Origin: Camelimonas abortus
GTDB lineage: Bacteria; Pseudomonadota; Alphaproteobacteria; Rhizobiales; Beijerinckiaceae
DNA: 64,000 nt
Assembly (NCBI RefSeq): GCF_042647165.1
Contig: NZ_JBHRUV010000018.1
Strand: one strand, 5' to 3'
Under the pieces are notes generated by a model. The model saw nothing but the letters and a program-made list of their open reading frames with translations, was not told where the DNA came from and did not search any database. The position numbers were made by a program, and so were the translations under genes. This document shows, piece by piece, positions 9,998 to 19,457 of the stretch (position 1 is its first letter; every line of letters begins with the position of its first letter).

Positions 9998-10951
9998 TCA
10001 GAAAAAGCTCACCGGGAAGTAGCGCAGATACAGCTCCTCGAACTTTCCGTCCGCCCAGGCCTGCTGCAGCGCGTAGTCCAGCGCCCGCAGCAGCGTTTCG
10101 TCGTCGCGCCGCACGATGAAGCCCACGCCCTCGCCGAAATAGGCGTCGGAGAAATAGGGACCGCCGGTGAAACGGCAGCAGTCCTGCGACCGCGCCCCGT
10201 TCAGCCACAGCGACAGCGACAGCCCGTCGCCGAACAGGTAAGGAACCTCGCCGGCCTTCAGCGCCGCGCCCGCGCTCGCCAGGTCCGGATATGCCTTCAG
10301 CGGCGAGCCGGGGAAAAACGCCTTCATCCACGCCTCATGGGCGGAGCCGGCCACCACGCCCACCGTCCTGCCGGCGAAGCCCGCCTCGCCCGGCTGCGGC
10401 AGCTCCGCGCCGGCCTTCACCGCGAACCGCCCGGGAAAGCGCATGTAACGGCGGGTGACCGAAAACCGCTCCAGCAGCCGGGGCGTCACCGGAACGGCTG
10501 CCGCCACCACGTCGCCCTGGCCGCTGGCCAGCGCCTCCAGCAGCAGGTCGAAGCGGCGGCTCTGGATGGTGCAGCGCGCCGCCAGGCGGTCGCAGGCGTC
10601 GCGCGCCAGCTCCACGACGAAGCCGGCGGGATGTTTCCCGCCGTCCAGAAAGGTCAGCGGCGGAAAACTGTCGTCGCTCAGGAAGCGGATCGTGCCCGCG
10701 CCGCTGAGGTCAGGCCGCTCCATCCGCAACCTGGGATCGCCGAATACGGGAATTCTGACGGCGTTTTCCTGCTTCTCGCCAGAAATGCGCGCGCTACCCT
10801 GCGACCCGGCGGCGCCCGCATGCGCGGCCGCCGCCAGAACAGACACGGTGAGACAGGCGACCGCGCCGGCGGTCCGCAGCATGCGCCGGACCGCGCCGCC
10901 TGCGCCGACGGGCCGCTTTCGCAACATCTGGTGCGTCATGTCCGCTGTCAC
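9998..10951 (-). CDS. Periplasmic amino-acid-type solute-binding protein (SBP family 3)
   Basis: 317 residues with a signal sequence at about 24-48 (MLRTAGAVACLTVSVLAAAA). The mature part resembles family 3 binding proteins: TIRFLSDDSFPPLTFLDGGK, GFVVELARDACDRLAARC, GQGDVVAAAVPVTPRLLERF, RTVGVVAGSAHEAWMKAFFP and a final ALQQAWADGKFEELYLRYFP. No permease or ATPase gene lies beside it, so it could be an orphan binding protein or the sensory part of something else. The GTG at 10951 has AGGA upstream, but a later ATG would also keep the signal peptide. Its 5' end overlaps the divergent glycosyltransferase start. Confidence 0.8.
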   Translation of the reverse strand: MTADMTHQMLRKRPVGAGGAVRRMLRTAGAVACLTVSVLAAAAHAGAAGSQGSARISGEKQENAVRIPVFGDPRLRMERPDLSGAGTIRFLSDDSFPPLTFLDGGKHPAGFVVELARDACDRLAARCTIQSRRFDLLLEALASGQGDVVAAAVPVTPRLLERFSVTRRYMRFPGRFAVKAGAELPQPGEAGFAGRTVGVVAGSAHEAWMKAFFPGSPLKAYPDLASAGAALKAGEVPYLFGDGLSLSLWLNGARSQDCCRFTGGPYFSDAYFGEGVGFIVRRDDETLLRALDYALQQAWADGKFEELYLRYFPVSFF

Positions 10952-13044
10952 CCATGTCCTGCGACGCCGGGTCCCGCCGGCCTATACGGACCATGATGCC
11001 GGCGCGCCGCCATCCGGACAAGGCGTGGCCGCGCCGCTGCCGCCGCAGCTGGCCTTCCTGGCGGAGCAGGGCGCCGCCCCGCCGGCCGCGCTCGGGCGGG
11101 CGGCGGCGCTGGCGCGCCGCCTGGGGGCCTGGCCGGAGCAGGCGCTGGCGGCCGCCGGCGTCATGGACGAGGCCGCGTATTACGCCGCCCTGGCCCGCCG
11201 GCTCGGCCTGCCCTTCGCCGATCACGCCCTGGCGACCGGCGCGCTGCGGCCGGGACCGCAGACGCGCTTTCCCGAATCGCTCCAGGCTGGCGTCGCGCCG
11301 CTGGTCGACGCGCGCGGCCGGCGCTGCTTCGCCCTGGCGCCGCAGGGGCCCGGGCTCGCCGCCCTGCTGGCCGGACGGGCGCCGGCGCTGGCGCCGCGCG
11401 GCGCCGTCATCGTCACGCCGCGGGCGCTGGCGGAGGCGGTGCTGGCGGCGCACGGCCCCGCCGTGGCCCGCCGCGCCGGCGACGGCCTCGCCGACGCATG
11501 GCCAGGCCTCTCCTGCCGGGAGGGCCTGGCGCCGTGGCAGAAGCTGGCGCTGGGCGCGCCGCCGCTGGCGGCGCTGGCNCGGCGACGGCCTCGCCGACGC
11601 ATGGCCAGGCCTCTCCTGCCGGGAGGGCCTGGCGCCGTGGCAGAAGCTGGCGCTGGCGGCGCTGGCGCTGGCGGCGCTGGCCCAGCTGCTGGCGGCGCCG
11701 GCGCTGCTGTCGCTGGTCTGGGCCGCGGTTTTCCTCAGCTATGCGGCGGTGCGTCTCGGCGCCGCCTTCGCCGCCCTCGCCGCCCTCCCGGCGCGCTCCT
11801 GCGGCGCCGCCCCGGCTGCGGCCGCGCCGCCCGCCGGCTGCGGCAGCGACGGCGGTCCCGCCGGCCATGAACTGCCCGTCTATACGGTGATCGTTCCGGT
11901 TTACCGCGAGGCCAACATGGCCGCGCACGTGCTGGAGCAGCTGGAGCAGCTGGACTATCCGCGCCGCCTGCTCGACGTGAAAATCATGGTCGAGGCGGAC
12001 GATCACGCCACCCGCGCCGCCTTTCTGGCGCTGCGGCCGCCGCCCTGGATCAGCGTGACGGTGGTTCCGCCCGGCGCGCCGCGCACCAAGCCGTGGGCGC
12101 TCAACGTGGCCCTCGCCATGGCCAGGGGCGAGCTGGTCACCATCTATGACGCCGAAGACGCGCCGGAGCCGGACCAGCTGCGCCGCGCCGCCGCCGCCTT
12201 CGCCGCCGCCGGCGACGATCTGGCCTGCCTGCAGGCGCGCCTCGCCGTCGACAACGCCGCCGCCGGCTGGCTGCCCGCCTGTTTCGCCCTGGAGTACGCG
12301 GCGCTGTTCGACGTCATCAATCCGGGGCTGGCCCGGCTCGGCCTGCCCATGCCGCTGGGGGGCACGTCCAACCATTTCCGCGTGGCGGCGCTGCGCAAGG
12401 CGCTCGGCTGGGACGCGTGGAACGTCACCGAGGACGCCGACCTCGGCCTGCGTCTCGCCCGTCTGGGCTGGCGCGTCGGCGACCTCGACTCCACCACCCA
12501 CGAGGAGGCGCCGGTGCGCCTGAGGCCGTGGATGCGCCAGCGCGTCCGCTGGCTGAAGGGCTGGCTGCAGGTGGCGATCACCCACGGCCGGCGGCCGCGC
12601 CAGCTGGCGCGCGATCTCGGCTGGGCCGGAGCCTGGGCGGCGGCGAGCCAGTGCCTCGGCGTCGCGCTGGGGGCGCTGGGCTATCCGCTGTTCGCCCTGG
12701 CCACCGTCATCTACTTCGCGCGCGTCTGCGCCGGCGCGCCCAGCTCGCCGCTGGCCTTCGGCTGCGCCGTGGGGGTGCTGGCGGCCGGCGCGGCCGCCGT
12801 CGCCGTTCCGGCGCTGGCGGGGGCGTTGCGGCGGGATCCGCGCCTGCTGCGCGCGGCGCCGCTGCTGCCGTTCTATTACCTGCTGGTCTCCGCCGCAGCC
12901 TGGCTGGCGCTGGCCGAACAGCTGCGCCACCCGGCGCGCTGGAACAAGACGGCCCACGGCGTGGCGCGTTCGTCCCGCTCCGGCCGGCTCACATATATTT
13001 CCGGTACTCGGCCGCCGCCTCCTCCGGCGGACGCTTCAGGTTGA
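10938..13044 (+). CDS. Membrane glycosyltransferase family 2, reading frame broken by an assembly duplication
   Basis: Two frames join into one protein if the duplicated segment around the N at 11579 is collapsed by 103 bases. The N-terminal part (10938 to about 11560) contains EQALAAAGVMDEAAYYAALARRLGLPF, like the N-terminal domain of type II secretion ATPases found in some glycosyltransferases. The rest begins with two membrane helices, then a GT2 domain: VYTVIVPVYREANM, an Asp in MVEADD, IYDAEDAPEPDQL, TEDADLGLRLARLG and the QxxRW motif in MRQRVRWLKGW, followed by four or so C-terminal helices. These are hallmarks of processive inner-membrane polysaccharide synthases. The start is uncertain (ATG 10938 or GTG 11025). 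The 3' end overlaps SCO1 by 56 bases. Confidence 0.8.
11477..11681. repeat. Duplicated segment flanking a single N (likely unmerged contig overlap)
   Basis: 77 bases at 11477-11553 recur perfectly at 11580-11656, and the following 25 bases (11554-11578) are an imperfect copy of 11657-11681. A single N sits at 11579. The offset of 103 shifts the frame by one; removing it restores an uninterrupted glycosyltransferase frame. Confidence 0.9.
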
Positions 13045-13576
13045 AGCCGCCGGCGAAACGGCCGCGCCGGTCCATCAGATACACCATGGCGGTGTGGTCC
13101 ATCGTGTATTCGCCGTCCGGCTGCGGCGCTTTCTTCGCGTAGACGCGGAACGCCTTCAGCGCCGCCGCGACCTGCTCCTTCGGGCCGGTGAGGCCGATGA
13201 TGCGCGGGTCGAAGCTGCCCAGATAGTCCTTCAGGACCTGCGGCGTGTCGCGCTCCGGATCCACCGTGATGAACACGGCCCGGACCGGGGCGTCCCTGCC
13301 GAGCGCCTGGAACATCTGCGACACCTCGTAGAGCGTCGACGGGCAGATGTCCGGGCAGTGGGTGAAGCCGAAGAACAGCAGGTAAGGCGCGCCCTTCAGA
13401 TCCGCGTCGGTGACGGTGCGGCCGTTCTGGTCGGTGAGGCTGAACGGGCCGCCGACGCCGGGGTAGGCGTCGTCCTGGGCCTGCCGCCAGGCGAACAGGC
13501 CGCCGGCGATCGCCGCGAGGCCGGCCACGAACACGGCGAGGGCGATGGCGAGACGGCGGGTGGGGGCGGATGTCAT
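12989..13576 (-). CDS. SCO1/SenC-family copper chaperone protein
   Basis: 195 residues: a single N-terminal membrane anchor (residues about 9-31) then a thioredoxin-like domain. The copper ligands are present as the CPDIC motif in GFTHCPDICPSTLYEV and a distal histidine in MDHTAMVYLMDRRG. SCO proteins deliver copper to or reduce the CuA site of cytochrome c oxidase subunit II. The start at 13576 has AGGAGAAGGA upstream; a longer open frame extends to 13813 but lacks such a site. No cytochrome oxidase gene is nearby. The gene ends inside the 3' end of the convergent glycosyltransferase. Confidence 0.92.
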   Translation of the reverse strand: MTSAPTRRLAIALAVFVAGLAAIAGGLFAWRQAQDDAYPGVGGPFSLTDQNGRTVTDADLKGAPYLLFFGFTHCPDICPSTLYEVSQMFQALGRDAPVRAVFITVDPERDTPQVLKDYLGSFDPRIIGLTGPKEQVAAALKAFRVYAKKAPQPDGEYTMDHTAMVYLMDRRGRFAGGFNLKRPPEEAAAEYRKYM

Positions 13577-14168
13577 CTCGGTCCTTCTCCTGCGTCGCCG
13601 CCCGGGGCGGCGGTTGTCGGGGCGCATGGCCCGGGGGCGCCCCGGCGGGGCGGACAGTATCCGGGAACGGTCGCGTCGCCGGACCGTTCCTGCTTTTCTC
13701 TCCCGTCCACGGCCGGCGCGCGGGCGGCGCGCGCACGGGCGCGGACGGCTCCGGGCGGATCGCTCCGGCTGTCGTATTGTTTCCCGCCGCCGCGCGACAG
13801 GCAGCGGCGGCATGTCGCCGCTCCGCCGGGCGGCGCCGCGACGCCGGCCAGAGACTACGCGCGCCGTCCGTCCGGGTCATGTCCCTGGATCCGGCGCATG
13901 ACGGGACATGACGTCGCCATTGCAGGCCGCCGCCCGGCCCGGACGGCGCGCTGGAGGCGCGCGGCAGGGGCCGGAGCGCATAACGTCGCGGAACCGGGAC
14001 GCAGGCGCGGGCGGATGCAGTCAGGCAGGGCGCATTACGCAGCGTTCCTGGAAAATTTCCGCGAGACGAGGCGCAACTCCCTGTTTCCTGCTTGATTTTT
14101 TCCCGCGTCCACGGCCATTTCCCCCGCCAGGGGCCATAATACATGGCGTGTGCCAGGCGGGGGCGCGG
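13577..14168. other. Intergenic region, no gene seen
   Basis: This divergent spacer must hold the SCO1 promoter and the acyltransferase promoter. No convincing promoter pair, repeat or conserved protein frame was found. A short AT-richer patch (about 14075-14145) just before the acyltransferase gene is the likeliest promoter location. Confidence 0.35.
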
Positions 14169-15218
14169 GTGCGCGACGAAAACATTCCTCTCACTTCCAT
14201 CCGCGGCGTCGTCGCCCTGTGGGTCGTCGCCCATCATCTGGCGCTGCGCTTCATCGACACCGGCCTCATGACGCCGGACCGCTTCCTCAGTCCTGGCGGC
14301 GCCGGCGTCGACATCTTCTTCATTCTCAGCGGCCTGGTGATGGCCGCGGTGCATGGCGACGTGCATCCGGGCGCCGCCGGGCCCTATCTGGCGCGGCGCG
14401 TGTTCCGCATCTGGCCGCTGCATCTGGCGGTGATGGCGGCGCTGGTCGGCGTGGCGCTGCTGCGGCTGTGGGCCGGCCGGCCGTCGCCCACGGAGAACTG
14501 GGCCCGGTTGCCGGAGGCCATCCTGCTGCTGCAGCCGTTCACCGGCGAGCCGCTGGCGTGGAACGTGGCCAGCTGGTCGCTTGGCGTGGAGATGGCCTGC
14601 TATCTGGCCTTTCCCTTCGCCGCGCCGCTGCTGGCCGGCCTCTCCCCCGCCGGCGCGGCGGCGGCGGCGCTGCTGCTGGGGACGGCGGAATATCTGGTTC
14701 TGCAGGAGATCGGCCCCGTGGTCACCGGTCCGGGCGCGGCGGCGCGCGGCTTCGCCGGCTTCGGCTTCGGCGCGGCCATGGGATTTGCGCTGAAGGGGCG
14801 GCGCCTCGCCGGCTTCTGGCTGAACGCCGGCCAGATCGCCGCCGTCGCCGCCATCGGCGCGGCGCTGTGGCTGGGCCGGCCGCAGCTGACGCCCATGTTC
14901 GCCGCCGCCCTCATCGCGCTGCTGTTCGTGGGGCGCGGCGTCGCCGGCCGGGCGCTGGAGGCGCCGCCGCTGCACTGGGCCGGGCGCATCTCCTATTCCG
15001 TCTATCTCATCCACCTGCCGGTGATCGGCGTGGCGGCGCTGCTGGCGCCGCCGCAGGCGGTCCCCGGGCCGTGGGGGCTGGCCGTCTGGTCGCTGGCGGT
15101 CATCGCCGTGGTGCTGGGGCTGTCGCACGTCTCCTGGCGGCTGGTGGAGGAGCCCTGCCGCCGTTACGGCGCGCGTTTCGCCGCAGGCCTGCGCGCGGGC
15201 CGCCCTGCGCCGGCGTGA
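14169..15218 (+). CDS. Acyltransferase family 3 membrane protein (OafA-like)
   Basis: About 349 residues with roughly ten hydrophobic helices. It opens ENIPLTSIRGVVALWVVAHH, the conserved Arg and His of acyltransferase-3 proteins, followed by GGAGVDIFFILSGLVM and RRVFRIWPLHL, and ends RISYSVYLIHLPVIG and WRLVEEPCRR, both standard family motifs. Such proteins O-acetylate or succinylate cell-surface sugars at the inner membrane. It may act on a product of the nearby glycosyltransferase, but that is inference from position only. The GTG at 14169 is taken as start; an in-frame GTG at about 14151 is equally possible. Confidence 0.87.
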   Translation: MRDENIPLTSIRGVVALWVVAHHLALRFIDTGLMTPDRFLSPGGAGVDIFFILSGLVMAAVHGDVHPGAAGPYLARRVFRIWPLHLAVMAALVGVALLRLWAGRPSPTENWARLPEAILLLQPFTGEPLAWNVASWSLGVEMACYLAFPFAAPLLAGLSPAGAAAAALLLGTAEYLVLQEIGPVVTGPGAAARGFAGFGFGAAMGFALKGRRLAGFWLNAGQIAAVAAIGAALWLGRPQLTPMFAAALIALLFVGRGVAGRALEAPPLHWAGRISYSVYLIHLPVIGVAALLAPPQAVPGPWGLAVWSLAVIAVVLGLSHVSWRLVEEPCRRYGARFAAGLRAGRPAPA

Positions 15219-15231
15219 GCCGGCGCGCCGT

Positions 15232-15618
15232 TCACACGGCGGCGGGCAGCAGCTCGCTGATGGCGGCGCTGAGGTCGCGCTGCTGGAAGGGCTTGCCGAG
15301 CACGCGCGCGTGCGGCGCCTCGCGCATCTCCTGCACCATCTGGTCCTGGCCGTAGCCGGTGATGAAAATGGCGGGCAGATCCGGGCACAGCTCGCGGCAG
15401 GCGGCGTAGAGCGTCACGCCGTCCATGTCCGGCAGGCCCACGTCCGAGACCAGCAGGTCGACGCGCCCGGCCTGGCGCAGCAGCGCCAGCGCGGCGGCGC
15501 AGTCGCCGGCCTCCAGCACCGTAAAGCCCGCGTCCTCCAGCATGTCGCAGGTGGTCATGCGGACGAACATCTCGTCTTCAACCAGCAGGACGACGGGCGG
15601 ACGCGCGGCGCAGGTCAT
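15232..15618 (-). CDS. Single-domain response regulator (receiver only)
   Basis: 128 residues, only a CheY-like receiver. The acidic pair is in LLVEDEMFV (Glu14-Asp15), the phospho-acceptor is Asp59 in LLVSDVGLPDMDG, the conserved Thr is in IFITGYG, and the Lys is in VLGKPFQ. The LPDMDG and GYG segments resemble receivers that partner hybrid histidine kinases in alphaproteobacteria. There is no output domain, and no kinase lies adjacent, so the partner is unknown. It is convergent with the acyltransferase, 13 bases apart. Confidence 0.9.
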   Translation of the reverse strand: MTCAARPPVVLLVEDEMFVRMTTCDMLEDAGFTVLEAGDCAAALALLRQAGRVDLLVSDVGLPDMDGVTLYAACRELCPDLPAIFITGYGQDQMVQEMREAPHARVLGKPFQQRDLSAAISELLPAAV

Positions 15619-15762
15619 GGGGGCGCTCCTGGCTGATGGTCCGGCGCGCGCCGCCAGTCATGCCTGACCTGGTCCGCCGCGCGCCGGAAACTGTCTGCAA
15701 CCGTACGGCAGTTTCCGGCATGACACGAAATTGCCCGCCGTTCTGCAACAGGATCCTGCAAC

Positions 15763-15789
15763 AAAAAACGTGGCGGAAAGCCGCCACGT
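15763..15789 (-). terminator. Rho-independent terminator of icd
   Basis: ACGTGGCGG (15768-15776) pairs with CCGCCACGT (15781-15789) around a four-base loop. On the minus strand the stem is followed directly by TTTTTTG. This is a textbook intrinsic terminator about 65 bases past the icd stop. Confidence 0.9.
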
Positions 15790-15854
15790 CCCGGCCGGCC
15801 GCAGCCGGCGCGCCGGCGGCCTGCGCCGCCGGGCCTGTGGAAAGGGAGGCCGCC

Positions 15855-17072
15855 TCAGGCGGCGGCCATCGCCTTGCGCAGGTTCTCGTCCACCTTGTCG
15901 AGGAAGCCGGTGGTGGACAGCCACTTCTGGTCGGCGCCGACCAGCAGGGCGAGGTCCTTGGTCATGTAGCCGGACTCGACGGTCTCGATGCACACGCGCT
16001 CCAGGGTGGAGGCGAACTTCGCCAGCGCGGCGTTGTCGTCCAGCTTGGCGCGGTGGGCGAGGCCGCGGGTCCAGGCGAAGATCGAGGCGATGGAGTTGGT
16101 GGAGGTCTCCTTGCCCTTCTGGTGCTCGCGGTAGTGGCGGGTCACGGTGCCGTGGGCGGCCTCCGACTCCACCACCTTGCCGTCGGGCGTCATCAGCACC
16201 GAGGTCATCAGGCCGAGCGAGCCGAAGCCCTGGGCCACGATGTCGGACTGCACGTCGCCGTCATAGTTCTTGCAGGCCCAGACGTAGCCGCCCGACCACT
16301 TGAGCGCCGAAGCGACCATGTCGTCGATGAGGCGGTGCTCGTAGTGCAGGCCCAGCGCCTCGAACTTCTCGCGGAACTCGGCGTCGTAGATCTCCTGGAA
16401 GATGTCCTTGAAGCGGCCGTCATAGGCCTTGAGGATGGTGTTCTTCGTGGAGAGGTAGACCGGGTACCGGCGCGCGAGGCCGTAGTTGAACGAGGCGCGG
16501 GCGAAGTCGCGGATCGATTCGTCCAGGTTGTACATGGCCATGGCCACGCCGGCGCCGGGCGCCTTGAACACTTCCTTCTCGATGACCGTGCCGTCGTCGC
16601 CGACGAACTTGATGGTGAGCGTGCCCTTGCCCGGATACCTGAAGTCGGTGGCGCGGTACTGGTCGCCGAAGGCGTGGCGGCCGACGACGATCGGCTGGGT
16701 CCAGCCCGGAACCAGGCGCGGCACGTTCTTGCAGATGATCGGCTCGCGGAAGATCACGCCGCCGAGGATGTTGCGGATGGTGCCGTTGGGCGACTTCCAC
16801 ATCTCCTTGAGGCCGAACTCCTTCACGCGGGCCTCGTCGGGGGTGATGGTGGCGCATTTCACGCCCACGCCGTGCTTCAGGATCGCCTCGGCGGCTTCAA
16901 CCGTCACCTGGTCGTTGGTGGCGTCGCGGTTCTGGATGCCGAGATCGTAGTAGAGCAGGTCGATGTCCAGATAAGGATGGATCAGCTTTTCCTTGATCTG
17001 CTGCCAGATGATCCGGGTCATCTCGTCGCCGTCGAGCTCAACGACGGGGTTGGCTACCTTGATCTTTGCCAT
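15855..17072 (-). CDS. icd: NADP-dependent isocitrate dehydrogenase
   Basis: 405 residues, starting MAKIKVANPVVELDGDEMTR, the homodimeric eukaryote-like type II enzyme common in alphaproteobacteria, not the E. coli type. Substrate residues appear in KSPNGTIRNILGG (Ser/Asn/Arg) and the metal-binding aspartates in IDDMVASALKWSGGYVWACK and YDGDVQSD; the cofactor region is EAAHGTVTRHYREHQKG. It oxidises isocitrate to 2-oxoglutarate in the TCA cycle. GAGGA precedes the ATG. It is monocistronic, with a strong terminator. Confidence 0.97.
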   Translation of the reverse strand: MAKIKVANPVVELDGDEMTRIIWQQIKEKLIHPYLDIDLLYYDLGIQNRDATNDQVTVEAAEAILKHGVGVKCATITPDEARVKEFGLKEMWKSPNGTIRNILGGVIFREPIICKNVPRLVPGWTQPIVVGRHAFGDQYRATDFRYPGKGTLTIKFVGDDGTVIEKEVFKAPGAGVAMAMYNLDESIRDFARASFNYGLARRYPVYLSTKNTILKAYDGRFKDIFQEIYDAEFREKFEALGLHYEHRLIDDMVASALKWSGGYVWACKNYDGDVQSDIVAQGFGSLGLMTSVLMTPDGKVVESEAAHGTVTRHYREHQKGKETSTNSIASIFAWTRGLAHRAKLDDNAALAKFASTLERVCIETVESGYMTKDLALLVGADQKWLSTTGFLDKVDENLRKAMAAA

Positions 17073-17455
17073 CGCGCTCTGGTCCTCGTTTGGTCGGCCA
17101 TCGTCACGCGCAGCCGGCCCTGGCGGGCCGGTCGCGCCTCCCGGAAGGCTTTCTGGGCGATTTCACGCCGGGCTGCAATGTCTGATCGCAGCCGGTCGCA
17201 AAAATCGCCGCCGTCACCGGAGCGGCCGCGCGCCCGGGCGCTCCTCCCGAAGCCTGTCGCCTTGCCGGAAACTCCATGCCGCTTCCATGGCCTTTTTTGC
17301 GACGCGTTTCCAGCCCCTCTCCGGCGCGCGGGCGCGCTGCGCCGGGGCGCGGGCCTGCGCCCCCGGACGGGGGTGGCGCGGCGTGTTGCAAACGTGGCCT
17401 TTCATGGCCCACCATGCGCCACGACATGCTGGCGGACGTGATGGAAGGATCGGCA
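17073..17455. other. icd-glk divergent spacer
   Basis: A gap of 383 bases between two divergent metabolic genes. No additional gene is supported, and no clear promoter pair was recognised. The in-frame extension upstream of glk lacks a ribosome-binding site. Confidence 0.35.
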
Positions 17456-18475
17456 ATGGCGGCGTCGACAGTCATCCTTGCGGATATCGGCGGCACCAAC
17501 GCCCGCTTCGCCCTGGCCGGCGGCGGCGGAACCGGAGAGGTCACCCGGCTGGCCGTGGCCGACTTCGCCTCGTTTGAGGACGCCCTGCTGCATTTCCTGC
17601 GCATGCGCCCGCCGCCGTCCGCGCCGGTGGCGGCGGCCATCGCCGTGGCCGGGCCGGTGTCGCGCGGCCAGGGCGCGCTCACCAACAGCCACTGGCGCTT
17701 TGACGAGGCGGCCATCGCCAGCCGTTTCGGCCTGCGGCGGGCGCGGCTGCTCAACGACTTCGAGGCGCTGGCGTGGGGCCTGCCGCTGCTGCGGCCGGAG
17801 CATGTGATTCCCGTCACCGGGCCGCATCCGGCCGTGGACTACATGCAGCGGCCGCGCTCCGGCCCGGTGGCGGCCAACAACGGCCGCCTGGTGGCGCTGG
17901 GGCCGGGCACCGGCCTTGGCGTCGCCTGCTACGTGCCGGACGGCGGCGGCGTGGTCATCGCCTCCGAGGGCGGCCATGTGAACGCCCCCTCGTGGAGCGG
18001 GCGCATCGACGCCATCATCGACTGGCTGCGGGCTGAGCTCGGCCATGTCTCGGTGGAGCGCATGGTCTCCGGCCAGGGGCTGGAGAACGTCTACCGGGCG
18101 CTCGCGGCGCTGGAGGGGCGCCCGGCGCGCCTGCGCGACGCGGCCGCCATCACCGCGGCGGCGCTGGAAGCGCGCGATCCCGTCGCCGTGGAGACCCTCG
18201 ACATTTTCTGCGCCATGCTGGGCGAGGCGGCGGGCAATTTCGCGCTCACCTACGGCGCCACCGGCGGCGTCTATGTCGCCGGCGGCATCGCGCCGCGCAT
18301 CGCCGGCCGGCTGCAGGCCTCGCAGTTCCGCGAGCGCTTCGTCGCCAAGGGCCGCTTCCGCGACTATCTGGAGCCGGTGCCCACCTGGCTCGTGGTGCAT
18401 CCCAACCCCACGTTCCTCGGCCTTGAGGCCGTGGCCAGCCGCGCCGTCATGGACGCGGCCGGCGTCTCCGGATAA
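17456..18475 (+). CDS. glk: Glucokinase (Glk family)
   Basis: 339 residues, phosphorylating glucose with ATP. The phosphate-1 motif ILADIGGTNARFAL is at the N-terminus, LLNDFEALAWGLP carries the catalytic Asp, LGPGTGLGVAC and ASEGGHVN give the glucose and metal region, and YGATGGVYVAGGIAPR is the C-terminal adenosine motif. The start MAASTVILADIGG is chosen because GGAAGGAT lies seven bases before the ATG at 17456; the frame is open further upstream. It is followed after 59 bases by trmJ on the same strand. Confidence 0.95.
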   Translation: MAASTVILADIGGTNARFALAGGGGTGEVTRLAVADFASFEDALLHFLRMRPPPSAPVAAAIAVAGPVSRGQGALTNSHWRFDEAAIASRFGLRRARLLNDFEALAWGLPLLRPEHVIPVTGPHPAVDYMQRPRSGPVAANNGRLVALGPGTGLGVACYVPDGGGVVIASEGGHVNAPSWSGRIDAIIDWLRAELGHVSVERMVSGQGLENVYRALAALEGRPARLRDAAAITAAALEARDPVAVETLDIFCAMLGEAAGNFALTYGATGGVYVAGGIAPRIAGRLQASQFRERFVAKGRFRDYLEPVPTWLVVHPNPTFLGLEAVASRAVMDAAGVSG

Positions 18476-18534
18476 CGGCTTGCGTCCGTCCGGCGGGCGA
18501 TGCAAACCGCCTGCGGCGCGAGGAGCGAGGAGTC

Positions 18535-19392
18535 ATGGCCGGAACAGATCACACCCGCAGCCTGATCGAAGGCGGTCCCGTCATCATCCTGGTGCGTCCG
18601 CAGCTGGGCCAGAACATCGGCATGGCGGCGCGGGCCATGGCCAATTTCGGCCTCAGCCGCCTGCGCCTCGTGGCCCCGCGCGACGGCTGGCCCCAGGAGG
18701 ACGCCGTCGCGGCCGCCTCCGGCGCCGTGCACGTGCTGGAGCGCGCCGAGGTGTTCGCGGACCTGCGCGCCGCCGTGGCCGACCAGCAGCGCGTGTTCGC
18801 CTGTACCGCACGTGAGCGCGGCCAGGAGAAGGAGGTGGTCGGCGCCGACGTCGCCGCCAGCCGCGCCGCCCCCGCCGTGGCCGCGGGCGAGCAGGTGGCC
18901 TTCGTCTTCGGTCCCGAGCGCAGCGGTCTCGACAATGACGAGGTGGGGCTCGCCGACACGGTGATCACATTTCCGGTAAATCCGGGCTTTTCGTCGCTGA
19001 ATCTGGCCCAGTCCGTGCTGCTTGTCGGTTATGAATGGTTCCGGGCTGCGCACATGGCGCAACCGGCGCCGTCGCGGCGGCGTTCTCCTCCGGCCACGCG
19101 TGAGGCGGTGCTGTCCTTCTTCGGCTATCTGGAGCAGGAGCTGGACAGGGCCGGCTTTTTCACGCCCCCGGAGAAAAAGCCGCTGATGACGCGCAACCTG
19201 CTGAACATCTTTCACCGTCTCGACATGACGGAGCAGGACGTGCGCACGCTGCGCGGCGCCGTCGTCGCGCTTGTCAGCGGCCGTCGCGGCGGCCCGCCGC
19301 GCGAGGCGCGCCGGCGCGAGCCGCCGGCCGGGGCGCCGTCGCAGCCAGGCGCCTGCGCCGGGGGCGGCGGGGCGGACAGCCAGGAAACGTAG
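18535..19392 (+). CDS. trmJ: tRNA (cytidine/uridine-2'-O)-methyltransferase TrmJ
   Basis: SPOUT-class methyltransferase for position 32 of certain tRNAs. It has VIILVRPQLGQNIGMAARAM (family motif 1), VFGPERSGLDNDEV (motif 2) and INPxFxSLNLAQ-like PVNPGFSSLNLAQSVLL (motif 3, part of the trefoil knot). The C-terminus beyond about residue 245 is Arg/Pro/Gly-rich and probably disordered. Total 285 residues, typical. GAGGAGCGAGGAG precedes the ATG. It is possibly co-transcribed with glk. Confidence 0.94.
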   Translation: MAGTDHTRSLIEGGPVIILVRPQLGQNIGMAARAMANFGLSRLRLVAPRDGWPQEDAVAAASGAVHVLERAEVFADLRAAVADQQRVFACTARERGQEKEVVGADVAASRAAPAVAAGEQVAFVFGPERSGLDNDEVGLADTVITFPVNPGFSSLNLAQSVLLVGYEWFRAAHMAQPAPSRRRSPPATREAVLSFFGYLEQELDRAGFFTPPEKKPLMTRNLLNIFHRLDMTEQDVRTLRGAVVALVSGRRGGPPREARRREPPAGAPSQPGACAGGGGADSQET

Positions 19393-19457
19393 CCGGCGCA
19401 GGCCCGCCGGCGTCGCGCAGCGGGACCGGCCGGCGCGCCGGGGAGGAGAGGGCGAAA

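Noticed and set aside
7902..10022. 706-codon open frame on the plus strand
   Set aside because: It is the antisense of lysK; long shadow frames are expected at this GC content, and it shows no motif.
11478..11656. Natural tandem duplication within the glycosyltransferase
   Set aside because: The N between the copies, the degraded end of the first copy and restoration of the frame on collapse all favour an assembly artefact.
12876..15128. 750-codon open frame on the minus strand
   Set aside because: Antisense to the acyltransferase and out of frame with SCO1; Arg/Ala/Pro-rich composition without any domain.
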